This document shows, piece after piece, positions 33,650-42,304 of a DNA stretch of 64,000 bases. Under the pieces are notes generated by a model that was not told the DNA's origin, made no database searches, and was given only the letters and a program-made list of their open reading frames with translations. This stretch comes from Streptomyces lunaelactis (GTDB lineage Bacteria; Actinomycetota; Actinomycetes; Streptomycetales; Streptomycetaceae). The position numbers and the translations under genes are program-made. Numbering within the stretch: position 1 is the stretch's first letter; each line of letters begins with the position of its first letter. Where the stretch lies: NCBI RefSeq assembly GCF_003054555.1, contig NZ_CP026304.1, positions 7,254,001 to 7,318,000 of the forward strand. Direction: 5' to 3'.

Positions 33650-33904
33650 AGTGTCGAGATTCTGACCGCGGTCATCTTCCGGGTCCGGGCCGGGAACGCC
33701 GCCTTGCCGCTGGTGTCGGCCTATGACGTGTTTGAGCAGACCTGGAGCCCGCCCATGCCGTTGCTGTTCCAACGCAGGTACGGCGCCGAAGGCCGGCCTC
33801 TCACCCGCAGCTACGTCCGCGAGTGCCTGGTCGCGACCTCGCAGGCCGCCCAGATCACCGTGGCCGGCGATCCCCTCGAACGGCGCCCCCACGACTTCCA
33901 CCCA
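33650..33904 (+). pseudogene. C-terminal fragment of a tyrosine recombinase/integrase
   Basis: One frame reads VIFRVRAG, LPLVSAYDVFEQTWSPPMP, LLFQRRYGAEGRPLTRSYVR and PHDFHPAH, in the order found in the catalytic domain of actinobacterial integrases, where PHDFRR would supply a catalytic His and Arg. Here the Arg is lost (HDFHP) and the downstream HRDINTTMGY segment is missing. Nothing upstream of 33650 continues the protein. It marks an old integrative element. Confidence 0.6.
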
Positions 33905-34073
33905 GCACATCCCCCTGCCCGGTCCCTGTTACCTCCACGTGGGCATTGCGGCAATGTTGGCCGATCGCCCAGTTGCCCCGCAGCGCAGCCCCCGTCATCG
34001 GTGCAGAAGCAGTCGAACCTGGTGATCCGGGTACGCGGAAGCGGCGACCGCAGTGTCATTCCCTCAGTAGGAG

Positions 34074-34177
34074 GAATGATTCAGCGCGCTTCCGGTATCC
34101 ACATCGCGCATACGATCACAGCGATGTAGCGTCTGTTGCGAGAATCATTCACTGATTTCGTTCTTCAGGAATGATTC
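34074..34177. repeat. three copies of GAATGATTC in an AT-rich stretch
   Basis: GAATGATTC occurs at 34074-34082 and 34169-34177, and its inverse GAATCATTC at 34142-34150. The last two form a hairpin with an 18-base loop. The surrounding 100 bases are clearly less GC-rich than the chromosome. They lie between the integrase fragment and another gene fragment and may be an operator or a remnant of element-end structure. Confidence 0.5.
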
Positions 34178-34326
34178 GCCGAGAATCCGTTGGCATTCAT
34201 CGATAACCAGTGACGGTGGGCCACCTGTGTCGGTTCGAGCCCGTTTTCTGGTGGTAACACGGCTCCGGGCTGTGTTCCGCGCTCATACAGAAAAGACGTG
34301 CGATTTCCCCATCGAAGGATCTGATC

Positions 34327-34446
34327 ATGTCGACCAGCCTTGCTCCGAAGACCGCCGACGTCTCGTTGGATGTGATGGGTCGTTATGTATGCAACGGCCT
34401 CGACGAGGCTCTGGCCAGCACCGATACCGCCGAGCAACCGCATGCA
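34327..34446 (+). pseudogene. possible N-terminal fragment of an oxidoreductase (GMC-like)
   Basis: ATG 34327 opens MSTSLAPKTADVSLDVMGRY followed by VCNGLDEALASTD, which resembles the N-terminus of a group of Streptomyces GMC-type oxidoreductases as I recall them. The expected FAD-binding GGG motif does not follow; after about 40 codons the frame turns into low-quality sequence. I treat it as a decayed fragment; the assignment is weak. Confidence 0.25.
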
Positions 34447-34950
34447 GCTGCTCATCCGCGTGGCCAGGCTGGCCCAGACAGAAGCGGAACAAGGCGCCGC
34501 AGGCCGACGGGGATCACCGCAAGAGATGGCTGCTGAGCGGGATGTGAAGAAACGGCTGAGCCAACTCACGGTTGACCTTGCCATCCTCGGCATCCAGCGC
34601 GCACAGTTCGACGCGCTGGCGGAGGAGTTCGACCGCCTGGTGGCGGAACTGGAGTCTCTGGAAGCCTGTTCTCCTTCGGCTCGGCGCTCACCGGGACGCC
34701 TGTCCTGGTCGAAGCGCCGCTCTGGGCAGTGGTGTTCGTTCGTGTCGGGCACCTGGCCGTGGCCGGCTTCCTCTTCGGCGTCTGGATTCACCCGTCGGCA
34801 GTGGAAGAGGGCAGTAGTCGACATCACGCAGGCCTGTGCTCGCCGTGCACGTCATCTGGATGTGGCTCATCGTCGCCGTGGCGATGGGTGCGCAGTACCA
34901 GTGAGAGCGATGCCTCAAGGTGATGCCGTCAGCGGTACCACCCGAGTGAG
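34447..34950. other. degenerate region, no supported gene
   Basis: Part of the same decayed stretch. A plus frame at 34444-34675 has a coiled-coil-like segment (LSQLTVDLAILGIQRAQFD, LAEEFDRLVAELESLE), but I see no convincing start or family. Nothing else is recognisable up to the DUF397 gene. Confidence 0.3.
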
Positions 34951-35160
34951 TCAGCTCTGTGCGGCGAACCGCACGAAGCAACTCCACCCTGCCGGAGCCA
35001 TGTTGATGTGTGGGCCCTGAAGCTTCTTCGAGTCGCGGACGTGCACGCGAGAAGGGGAGTGGGCGACCTCCACGCACTCGCCGCCCTCTCCGCCGCTGTA
35101 ACTGCTCTTGAACCAAGACAGCTCTGCCGAACCCGTCGACGGTGATGCCTGCGTGCTCAT
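34951..35160 (-). CDS. DUF397 small protein
   Basis: The 69-residue protein has LSWFKSSYSGGEGGECVEV, VHVRDSK and a C-terminal W..F motif, all typical of DUF397. It starts inside the stop of the XRE gene (ATGA overlap), as in the other two pairs of this window. The degenerate integrase region lies downstream. Confidence 0.9.
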   Translation of the reverse strand: MSTQASPSTGSAELSWFKSSYSGGEGGECVEVAHSPSRVHVRDSKKLQGPHINMAPAGWSCFVRFAAQS

Positions 35161-36005
35161 CGGTCTCCCAGCAGCTTCTCGATCAGGGCCATGGACTCGC
35201 GTGGTGTGAGGGCCTGGCCTCGAATGGTTCCGTAGCGCACGGCCAGCATACGTACCTCCTCCGGGTCGGTGACGAGGTTGGCCACACCCTGTACCTCCGA
35301 GTATCCGAGCTGCGGTTTGCCCTTCGGCGTGAGCAGGATGAAGGGACCGTCCACGCCCGCGTATCCCTCGCAGTCCATGGGCAGGATCTGGATCGTTGTG
35401 CTGCGGAATTGGCTGGACACAAGCAGGCGCTTGAGCTGTTCCCGCTGTACGGCCGGTCCGCCGATCTCACGCCGAAGTACAGACTCATCAAGCACGACGG
35501 TGACCACCGGAGCTGGCCAAGCCGTCAGAATCTCTTGTCGATCCAGTCGAGCGGCGACCCGCTCCTCGATCGTCCTCTCGTCGAGCAGGGGTTGCCGCAC
35601 TGCGAAGGTGGTACGTGCGTAAGGCTCGGTCTGAAGAAGTCCTGGGACGGTCAGTGTGCTGAAAAAGCTGATCTCCACCGCTTGGGTCTCTAGGCGTGCG
35701 TAGTCCTGAAACCACGCCGGGTGCCGCACCCTTGCCCGCGCCTTCGCCCGCCCCACGTCCTCCGTCGCAGCCCGCAGCAGTCCACCCGCGTCCAGCAACT
35801 CATCCGCCGCCGCCAGGAAGTCCGGCTGAGGTGTGCGCCGGCCGCGCTCCAACGAGCGGATCAGGTCCTCGCTGTACCCCAGCTGCTCGCCCAGCTCCCG
35901 TTGCGTCAGCCCGGTCCGTTCCCGCAGCAGCCTCAGCTGACGGCCGATCACGCGGAAGAGTTCCGCTGCGTCGTCGTTGTCTTCAACCGGTCCCGTGAAC
36001 TCCAC
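35157..36005 (-). CDS. WhiJ-like XRE regulator (HTH plus DUF5753)
   Basis: The 282-residue protein has an XRE domain at about residues 18-75 (LTQRELGEQLGYSEDLIRSL, ERGRRTP) and DUF5753 features: VPGLLQTEPYARTTF, RQEIL, IQILPMD and TPRESMALIEKLLGD. GTG 36005 is taken as start. It is very similar in plan to the protein at 5660-6541, including the shared TPRES...IEKLLG ending, so the two are close paralogues. No anti-sigma ATPase gene is adjacent here; the nearest is at 40751. Confidence 0.88.
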   Translation of the reverse strand: MEFTGPVEDNDDAAELFRVIGRQLRLLRERTGLTQRELGEQLGYSEDLIRSLERGRRTPQPDFLAAADELLDAGGLLRAATEDVGRAKARARVRHPAWFQDYARLETQAVEISFFSTLTVPGLLQTEPYARTTFAVRQPLLDERTIEERVAARLDRQEILTAWPAPVVTVVLDESVLRREIGGPAVQREQLKRLLVSSQFRSTTIQILPMDCEGYAGVDGPFILLTPKGKPQLGYSEVQGVANLVTDPEEVRMLAVRYGTIRGQALTPRESMALIEKLLGDR

Positions 36006-36688
36006 CCCGCACCACCCCCGTTCCGCTCGCCTGCCACCTTCACCACCACCACCGGCGTACAGACTGTCGCGCCCTTAACGGCAGGCTACGGCGCACCACC
36101 GGCTGAGCAGCCCGAAGCGGCGAAGCGGCACCCCATCGTGTGTCCCTCAGTGCCCAGCGCTGTCCGCCCCCGCCCCACTCAACGCCACTCCTCCGACGGA
36201 CTGGCTCTACCCGCTCGCTGGTGTCTCCGCCTACCCGCTCACCCGCCTACGGCGGCCCACCGCGCGCGACCTCCTCAACATCGACCTCGACCATCTGAAC
36301 ACCGATCGCATGGAGCGCATGACGGGGCTTCTGGAGCAGAACTTCAAGGCTGCTTTGCGGGCCAGTAAGGCCGGTGGCGTCAGGATCCCCCCGGTTTCGT
36401 GCCGTCGGCAACGTAATCCGATGAAGCCTTGACCTCCCGCTGCGGGCCATATGTATCGCTCCGCTTCGAAGTGTGCGGAACCGGCGAGGCATCTGGCCGG
36501 TTTCTCCGTTCGTTGTTGAACGGGTCACCGTGCGCACCGATGATGTTCAGGCGCATAGTGCCCGCGCAACTGCTGTCCGAGCCGAGACGAACCTGGCCTC
36601 GGGAGTGAGCGGTTCGGGGACACCGACAGAACGGGGGCGGGGGAGTGCCGCAGATGCACGCGAGCGGCCGGACAGCGGCGGGTGGTGC
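36006..36688. other. intergenic region with an unassigned protein-like frame
   Basis: Nearly 680 bases between divergent genes. A plus frame ending at 36432 contains TARDLLNIDLDHLNTDRMER and GLLEQNFKAALRASKAGG, with good codon bias but no clear start, so it could be a gene fragment. The last 200 bases should hold the promoter of the STAND-WD40 gene. Confidence 0.3.
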
Positions 36689-39600
36689 ATGAGGCAGCGC
36701 ATGCAGGTGGCGCTCCAGATCATGCTGGTGCTGGTCGCATGCTTACTGGGCATCGCCACCAACTACGCCACCAGCACCGACGACGTTCCCTGGGTGTTGC
36801 AGGTCATCCAGCGCGTGTCCGTACCGGCCATCGGTCTGCTCGTGGTGGCCATGGTGGTGGGCCAGGTCTTCGTGTACCGGCTGGAGAACCCCGCATCGCC
36901 GCGGGTCGAATGGCCGCGTGACAGGGTCCCGTACCCCGGGCTGGACGCGTTCGACGAGCACGAGGCACCGGTCTATTTCGGCCGCGAGTCGCAGGCCGCC
37001 GAGCTCACCCGCAGACTCCACGGCACCGCGACCCGGCCCGCTGAGCGCTTCCTCCTCCTGGTCGGCGCATCGGGCAGCGGCAAGTCCTCTCTGGTCAGGG
37101 CCGGTGTGATGCCCCGGCTCAGAGAGCGCCGGTGGACTCTCGTCCCGGCCTTCTCACCCGGAGCGAGCCCGCTCGCCGCACTCGCCGCAGCACTCGCCGA
37201 TGCCGTCGGCGGGCAGGAGCCGGCCGCTGCCGTGCTGCGGCGGCTGCGCCAAGGCCCGGACGGTCTGCGGGCGGAGCTGTCACGGCTGCGCGGCGGACGC
37301 TTCCGACGAGTACTGGTCGTCATCGACCAGTTCGAGGAGCTCGTCACCCTCGCGGGGGAGCGGGAACGCGCCCAGTTCCTCGACGCCCTGCGCCAGTGCC
37401 TGGAACGCGACCCCGCAGTCCGCGTGCTGGCCACGCTCCGGGTGGACCTGCTCGGCCGGCTCCTCGGCACCAGCCACGCCGAACTGCTCCAGCATCCCGT
37501 CGCCATCGGCACCTTGGGCCGGGCACAGCTGGCCCAAGTGGTGGAGTGCCCGGGAGCCCTGGTGAGCCTCGGCTTCGCGCCCGGAGTGGTCGACACCATC
37601 GTCGACGAGACCGGCACCGACGACGCGCTCCCGCTGCTGGCCTACCTTCTCCAGGAGCTGTACTTCGCGTCCGGTCCCGGCGGGACGGTCACCGAGGAGC
37701 TGTACCGCCAACTCGGCGGCGTACCCGGCGCGCTGGCGCGGCAGGCCGACAATACTGTGGCGAGCCTCGGTTCGGGGGTGGGCATCGACGCCGTCCTGCG
37801 CGTCCTGCTCAAGTTCGTCACCGTGGAGGGCCAGGACGTCGCCCGCCGGCACGTAATGCTTTCCGAGCTGACGGAGCAGGAGCGCCATGTGGTGGACGCG
37901 TTCATCGACGCGCGCCTGCTGCGCACCGGCGTACGCGGCGATGTGCCCGCTGGACAGGAGCCGTACGCGGAGGTGACGCATGAGGCCCTGTTCCGTCAGT
38001 GGGCCCCGCTGCGGCAGGAGGTCGAGGCGCACGCCGAACGGCTGCGTGAGCGTGCCGAGTTGGAACGTTGGGCGGGGGACTGGGAACGGTCGGGCCGCAG
38101 CGACGACTACCTCCTCACCGGCGAACGGCTCGGCGCGGCCCGACGCTGGCTCCAAGCCCTGGAGGGCTCGGGCGGGGCTTCCGCTCCAGCCCGTGCGCTG
38201 GTCGAGGCCTCGCAGCGCCGTGACCTGACCTTCCTGAGCCGTGTCTCCGACAGCATCGGCCGCACGGTGCTCGCCAGCGCGGAGACCGAGCCGGAACGCG
38301 CCCTGCTGCTCTCCCTGGCAGCGCTCGGCGAATGCACGCCCACACCGTCGGCCCGTCGTGGCCTGATGGCCGCGCTTGCCGTCGGCCACCTCCGTACGCG
38401 CATCGACGGGCACACGGACACCGTCCGTCACATTGCCTGGTCCCCGGACGGGCGGATGCTCGCCACCGCGTCGAGGGATGGCACGGCTCGCATCCACGAC
38501 GCGCACTCGGGTCGCACTCTGCTGGTCCTGCCGTGCGAGGGAGTCATGGTCGAGTCCGTCGCCTGGTCGCCCGATTCGACCAAGGTGGCTACCGCCGGGC
38601 GGGACCGGGTCGTCAGGATCTGGGACGCGGCGTCAGGCGAGCCCCTGCGCCTGCTCTCCGGCGCCGAGGACGTCGGCAGGCAGGTGGCCTGGTCGCCCGA
38701 CGGCCGGTACGTCGCCGCCGGCTTCAAGGACCAGGTCGTGCGCGTCTGGGATGCCGGGACCGGGACCCTCGTACACGAACTGCGCGGGCACGGCGGCGAC
38801 GTCTGGGGCGTCGCCTGGTCCCCGGACGCGCGTCGCCTCGCCTCCGCGTCCCATGACCAGACGGTCATCGTGTGGGACGCGGCGGCAGGCGCGGCCGACG
38901 TGACGCTGACCGGGCACTCCGACTTCGTCGAGGGTGTCGCCTGGTCCCCGGACGGAAGGTCCCTCGCGACGGGCTCCGGAGACCACACGGCCCGCATCTG
39001 GGACACCGCCACCGGCGAACTGCGGCTGCTGCTGCGCGGACACACCGACTACGTGTGGAACCTGGCCTGGTCCCCGGACGGCCGGATGCTCGCCTCCGCG
39101 TCATCCGACCGGACCGTGCGCATCGTCGGCACCGAGGACGCGAAGGTCCTGGCTGTGCTGCGCGGACACACCGACACGGTGTGGGGCGTCGCTTGGTCGC
39201 CGTGCGGCACCCGGCTCGCCACCAGTTCCACCGACGGCACCGGCGTGGTGTGGGACCTGCGGCCGCGCGGCGCCGAGGCCATGTGCGCCGACGGGCACCA
39301 GGGGCCGGTCAACGAGGCGGCATGGTCGGACGACGACAGCCTCATCGCCACGGCCTCGGACGACGGCACGGTACGTGTATGGGACGCGGCAACGGGCGCT
39401 CCGGCCGGTCCCACGACCACACTGGACGACCGGGCGTGGAGCGTGTCCTGGGCACCGCAGGGGGACCGGCTCGCCTTCAGCACCAACGACGGCCTGCTCC
39501 AGGTCGCCGACGGTCGGGGCGGCACGCTGTTCGAGCACCGTGGTGAGGTCGTCGAAGGCTGCGCCTGGTCTCCCGACGGCCGTCGCCTCGCCACCGGCGG

Positions 39601-40240
39601 GCACGACGGCACCGTACGCGTGCTGGCGGCCCGCGACGGCACCGAACTGATGAAGCTGACGGAGCACCAGGACTGGGTGGGGCGCGTGGCCTGGTCACCG
39701 AGCGGGCGGCTGCTCGCCAGCTGCTCCGACGACCGCACCTGCCGTCTGTGGGACACAACCGAGAGCCGGCAGCTCACCGTCCTTCGTGGCCACGACAACT
39801 ACGTGGAGGACGCGGCATGGTCCCCGGACGAAGCACAGGTCGCCACCGCCTCCGGCGACTGGAAAGCCGCCGTGTGGGACGCGGCCACAGGACGACGCAT
39901 CGACCTACTGAAGGGCCACGAGGGCCGGGTCCGTGCCGTCGCCTGGTCTCCCGACGGCCGGTCCATCGCCACCGGGTCGGACGACGGCACGGTACGGGTC
40001 TGGTCGGCCGCCACCTTCGAGGAGGCCGCAGTCGTCGGAGTGCACCAGGACAAAGTGACGTCGGTTGCCTGGTCCCGCGACGGCGCGCGGCTGCTGACCG
40101 GTTCCGCGGACGGGACGGCCCGGGTGTGGCCGGCGGTCCCTGACTACGACCGTCTGGAAGCAGCCGCGCGCACCCGGGTCTTCCGCACGCTCACGGAGGA
40201 GGAGCGGCGTCACCACATGCTGCCGCTCGACCTGTCGTGA
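36689..40240 (+). CDS. membrane-anchored STAND NTPase with WD40 beta-propellers
   Basis: The 1183-residue protein has two N-terminal TM helices (about 6-27 and 40-60) and a nSTAND1-type NTPase. The NTPase begins YPGLDAFDEHEAPVYFGRE, with Walker A GASGSGKSS at about 125 and Walker B VLVVIDQFEEL at about 208. A helical region follows, then 14 WD40 repeats from about residue 570 (units with AWSPDG or AWSP variants), enough for two seven-bladed propellers. STAND proteins act as switches that assemble on sensing a partner. Codon 19 is TTA (36743-36745). The start is uncertain upstream; ATG 36689 directly precedes the TM region. It converges with the NIPSNAP gene. Confidence 0.85.
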   Translation: MRQRMQVALQIMLVLVACLLGIATNYATSTDDVPWVLQVIQRVSVPAIGLLVVAMVVGQVFVYRLENPASPRVEWPRDRVPYPGLDAFDEHEAPVYFGRESQAAELTRRLHGTATRPAERFLLLVGASGSGKSSLVRAGVMPRLRERRWTLVPAFSPGASPLAALAAALADAVGGQEPAAAVLRRLRQGPDGLRAELSRLRGGRFRRVLVVIDQFEELVTLAGERERAQFLDALRQCLERDPAVRVLATLRVDLLGRLLGTSHAELLQHPVAIGTLGRAQLAQVVECPGALVSLGFAPGVVDTIVDETGTDDALPLLAYLLQELYFASGPGGTVTEELYRQLGGVPGALARQADNTVASLGSGVGIDAVLRVLLKFVTVEGQDVARRHVMLSELTEQERHVVDAFIDARLLRTGVRGDVPAGQEPYAEVTHEALFRQWAPLRQEVEAHAERLRERAELERWAGDWERSGRSDDYLLTGERLGAARRWLQALEGSGGASAPARALVEASQRRDLTFLSRVSDSIGRTVLASAETEPERALLLSLAALGECTPTPSARRGLMAALAVGHLRTRIDGHTDTVRHIAWSPDGRMLATASRDGTARIHDAHSGRTLLVLPCEGVMVESVAWSPDSTKVATAGRDRVVRIWDAASGEPLRLLSGAEDVGRQVAWSPDGRYVAAGFKDQVVRVWDAGTGTLVHELRGHGGDVWGVAWSPDARRLASASHDQTVIVWDAAAGAADVTLTGHSDFVEGVAWSPDGRSLATGSGDHTARIWDTATGELRLLLRGHTDYVWNLAWSPDGRMLASASSDRTVRIVGTEDAKVLAVLRGHTDTVWGVAWSPCGTRLATSSTDGTGVVWDLRPRGAEAMCADGHQGPVNEAAWSDDDSLIATASDDGTVRVWDAATGAPAGPTTTLDDRAWSVSWAPQGDRLAFSTNDGLLQVADGRGGTLFEHRGEVVEGCAWSPDGRRLATGGHDGTVRVLAARDGTELMKLTEHQDWVGRVAWSPSGRLLASCSDDRTCRLWDTTESRQLTVLRGHDNYVEDAAWSPDEAQVATASGDWKAAVWDAATGRRIDLLKGHEGRVRAVAWSPDGRSIATGSDDGTVRVWSAATFEEAAVVGVHQDKVTSVAWSRDGARLLTGSADGTARVWPAVPDYDRLEAAARTRVFRTLTEEERRHHMLPLDLS

Positions 40241-40250
40241 CCGACAGTGA

Positions 40251-40550
40251 TCAGTAGCGTTCCTCGACCGTGCGGTCGTCCGTGCTGACGAGGTAGTCGT
40301 CCGGGTCAAGGTTCATCGCCTTGCGCTCGGGCGACGCCCAGTAGGCGGCATTGCGCTCCGCGAACGTCTCGGGGCCGTCGTAGGAGATCAGCCAGACGAA
40401 CTGGCTGCGCTCCCGGTCGATCCACGCCCCGCCGATCGCGAACCCCAACTCCAGGCGCAGCGGCGCGATCTCGTCCCGCCATCGCCCCACCCACTCGTCG
40501 AGCAGGCCGTCCCGGACGGTGTACGTACGCAACTGTGTCGTCTTGGGCAT
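40251..40550 (-). CDS. NIPSNAP-family protein
   Basis: The 99-residue protein is a ferredoxin-like dimeric alpha/beta-barrel of the NIPSNAP type: QLRTYTVRDGLLDEWVGRW, GAWIDRERSQFVWLISYDG and a C-terminal YWASPER segment. Function is unknown in most members. ATG 40550 is chosen for the GAGG nine bases upstream; ATG 40559 is the alternative. It converges with the STAND gene, with ten bases between, and diverges from the ATPase gene at 40751. Confidence 0.8.
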   Translation of the reverse strand: MPKTTQLRTYTVRDGLLDEWVGRWRDEIAPLRLELGFAIGGAWIDRERSQFVWLISYDGPETFAERNAAYWASPERKAMNLDPDDYLVSTDDRTVEERY

Positions 40551-40604
40551 GGGAGACATCCTCACCCAGTGTGCACTGCTGCGCCACACCTCCTGCGGCG
40601 TGCC

Positions 40605-40703
40605 GGTACCTGCGCCGCTTCCGGAACCGACTTGTCGTCACCCCAGTGTGCGTGACAGCCCGGTACGGCGTGCGTGACGTGCGGTACCGGCACTCGCGGT
40701 ACC
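40605..40703. promoter_or_regulatory. GGTACC repeats between NIPSNAP and ATPase genes
   Basis: GGTACC occurs at 40605-40610, 40683-40688 and 40698-40703, with a variant GGTACG at 40662. The last two sit in near-identical contexts (GCGGTACCGG and GCGGTACCGC) 15 bases apart, on one face of the helix or close to it. They lie in the divergent promoter region and could bind a regulator. Confidence 0.4.
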
Positions 40704-40750
40704 GCCTGTGTCACTGGTCTGCTTGCGACGGGTCAGACACGTTGAGTCAC

Positions 40751-41218
40751 GTGAACGTACAGATTCCTCACCGCCTCGCATCTGACACGGGTGCCGAACC
40801 TGCCATCGCCGGCCGCCGCTTCATGGTGCTGCTCTCGTCCACCCGACGCGGGGCGCGTATCGCGCGCCGGCTGACCGAGCGGCAACTCGCCGACTGGCAG
40901 ATGCCGTCGGAGGCCGCCGAGCACATCGTCGCGGAGCTCGCGGCCAACGCGATCCAGCACGGGCGCGTCACGGGGCGTGATTTCCGGCTCACCCTGGTAC
41001 TCGACACCCACGGCGTCCTGCGCATCGAAGTGACCGATGTACGCGCCGAGCGCATGCCTTCGCCCGCGCCGACGACCGCGCCGGACGCCGAGTGCGAGAG
41101 CGGACGCGGCCTGCTGATCGTGCAGGCCCTCGCGGACCGTTGGGGCGTCGACCTCAGCCCGGACCCGCCGACCCGCAAGACCGTGTGGGCCACGCTGAGG
41201 CCCCGGCCGCATTCCTGA
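40751..41218 (+). CDS. RsbW-like ATP-binding protein (HATPase_c_2)
   Basis: The 155-residue protein is a single GHKL ATPase domain. The N-box is VAELAANAIQHGR (about 58-70), then LRIEVTDVRAER and ESGRGLLIVQALADRWGV as the G2 region. It matches the interrupted gene at 3944-5511 in length and plan, so it shows what the intact version of that gene looks like. Such proteins are anti-sigma or partner-switching serine kinases. It is not adjacent to an XRE/DUF397 pair. The RBS is weak, which could mean a leaderless or regulated start at GTG 40751. Confidence 0.85.
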   Translation: MNVQIPHRLASDTGAEPAIAGRRFMVLLSSTRRGARIARRLTERQLADWQMPSEAAEHIVAELAANAIQHGRVTGRDFRLTLVLDTHGVLRIEVTDVRAERMPSPAPTTAPDAECESGRGLLIVQALADRWGVDLSPDPPTRKTVWATLRPRPHS

Positions 41219-41416
41219 GGCGGCGCCAGCCTCTCGCAGACCACTCGGCCGCTGCATGCCCGACTGCGGAGGCTGTGTCACCGACGACGCCACCTGCAGC
41301 CCTTCACCAGCCCCGGCCGCCTGGTTCCGGCCTGGTGGCAGACTCCTCGCTCGGCTCCGGCCTCCGCCGGTTAGGGTCGGACATGTCCGCCAACCGTGCC
41401 TGCTCGTGAGGTAGCC

Positions 41417-42304
41417 ATGCCCGCCCCCGTTCCGGGTCTCCCGGACCAGATGCTCCAGCACTTCGGCCGCGACGGCCTCCGCAGGTTTGGGCCGGCGGAC
41501 CTCCAAAGCGCACACCTTCCTCAAGAGGCGAGGGAGTTCCTGCAGGAAACCGGTGTTCCTGAGAGTGTGGCGCCTTACTTCCGCAGCCCCCGTCCCGACC
41601 AGCCGACGGCCCTGGGGGTGACCGCCGCCCGCCTGTCGCAGCCCGCAGTTCCGACGGAGATGTACGCGTGGCCGCGGATCGGTGGCGATGGCCTGGCACA
41701 TCTCTGCGTCCGCCCCGACGGAGCGGTGCATGCAGTCGTGCTCGTCGACGTCTGCGACGACATGTTCGTCAGCAGCAACCTGGCCACCTTCTGCGAGTCG
41801 ATGGTGGCCCTGGATCTTGCGCAGCCGCGGTTCGCTGCCTCGTCGGGGCTGGCGGAGGCCGCGGCGGTGTTCCGTGAGCTCAAAGCGGAGCTGCGTCGGA
41901 TCGATGAGCAGGCCTTCGCCGAGCGGGAGAACTGGTGGCCCCGCGTCCTCGACGACGTCCGCCACACGCTCAACTTCCCTTTCTCCTCCGCCTTCGAGTA
42001 CGTCGATGCCTCCGGGGCCAAGCAGATCGTGACGGAGGCGACCGGACCGGGGCAGCTCCACCCCGAGGAGATCATCTGGCGGCGGCTGTCGGGCAGCGGC
42101 GTGGAAGCCACACAGGTACGACGGGTCTACTGCGAGCTGGAGCCGTGCCTCATGCCCGGCCACTACTGCGCGGTCTGGTTGCAGGAAACTTTCCCGCACG
42201 CGGAGTTCACGCACAGCTTCGACTACGGAGACACTGCTGCCTCCCGTGAGGAGGGTCTCAAGGACCTGATCACCCGCGCTGCCGAGCAGGCGAGGCGTCA
42301 GTGA
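41417..42304 (+). CDS. SUKH-4-like domain fused to a nucleic-acid-deaminase-like domain
   Basis: The 295-residue protein starts with a SUKH-4-type immunity fold (FGRDGLRRFGPADL, then AWPRIGGDGLAHLCVRPDG). From about residue 180 it has a deaminase-superfamily domain with LHPEEIIWRRL (His215, Glu217) and CELEPCLMPGHYC (Cys244, Cys251), the zinc-site pattern of XOO_2897-type deaminases in polymorphic toxins. The zinc residues are intact, so the domain may be active or may mimic the toxin. GAGG precedes ATG 41417. Its stop overlaps the next start (GTGA). The locus also holds a deaminase toxin and a second SUKH-4 protein. Confidence 0.75.
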   Translation: MPAPVPGLPDQMLQHFGRDGLRRFGPADLQSAHLPQEAREFLQETGVPESVAPYFRSPRPDQPTALGVTAARLSQPAVPTEMYAWPRIGGDGLAHLCVRPDGAVHAVVLVDVCDDMFVSSNLATFCESMVALDLAQPRFAASSGLAEAAAVFRELKAELRRIDEQAFAERENWWPRVLDDVRHTLNFPFSSAFEYVDASGAKQIVTEATGPGQLHPEEIIWRRLSGSGVEATQVRRVYCELEPCLMPGHYCAVWLQETFPHAEFTHSFDYGDTAASREEGLKDLITRAAEQARRQ

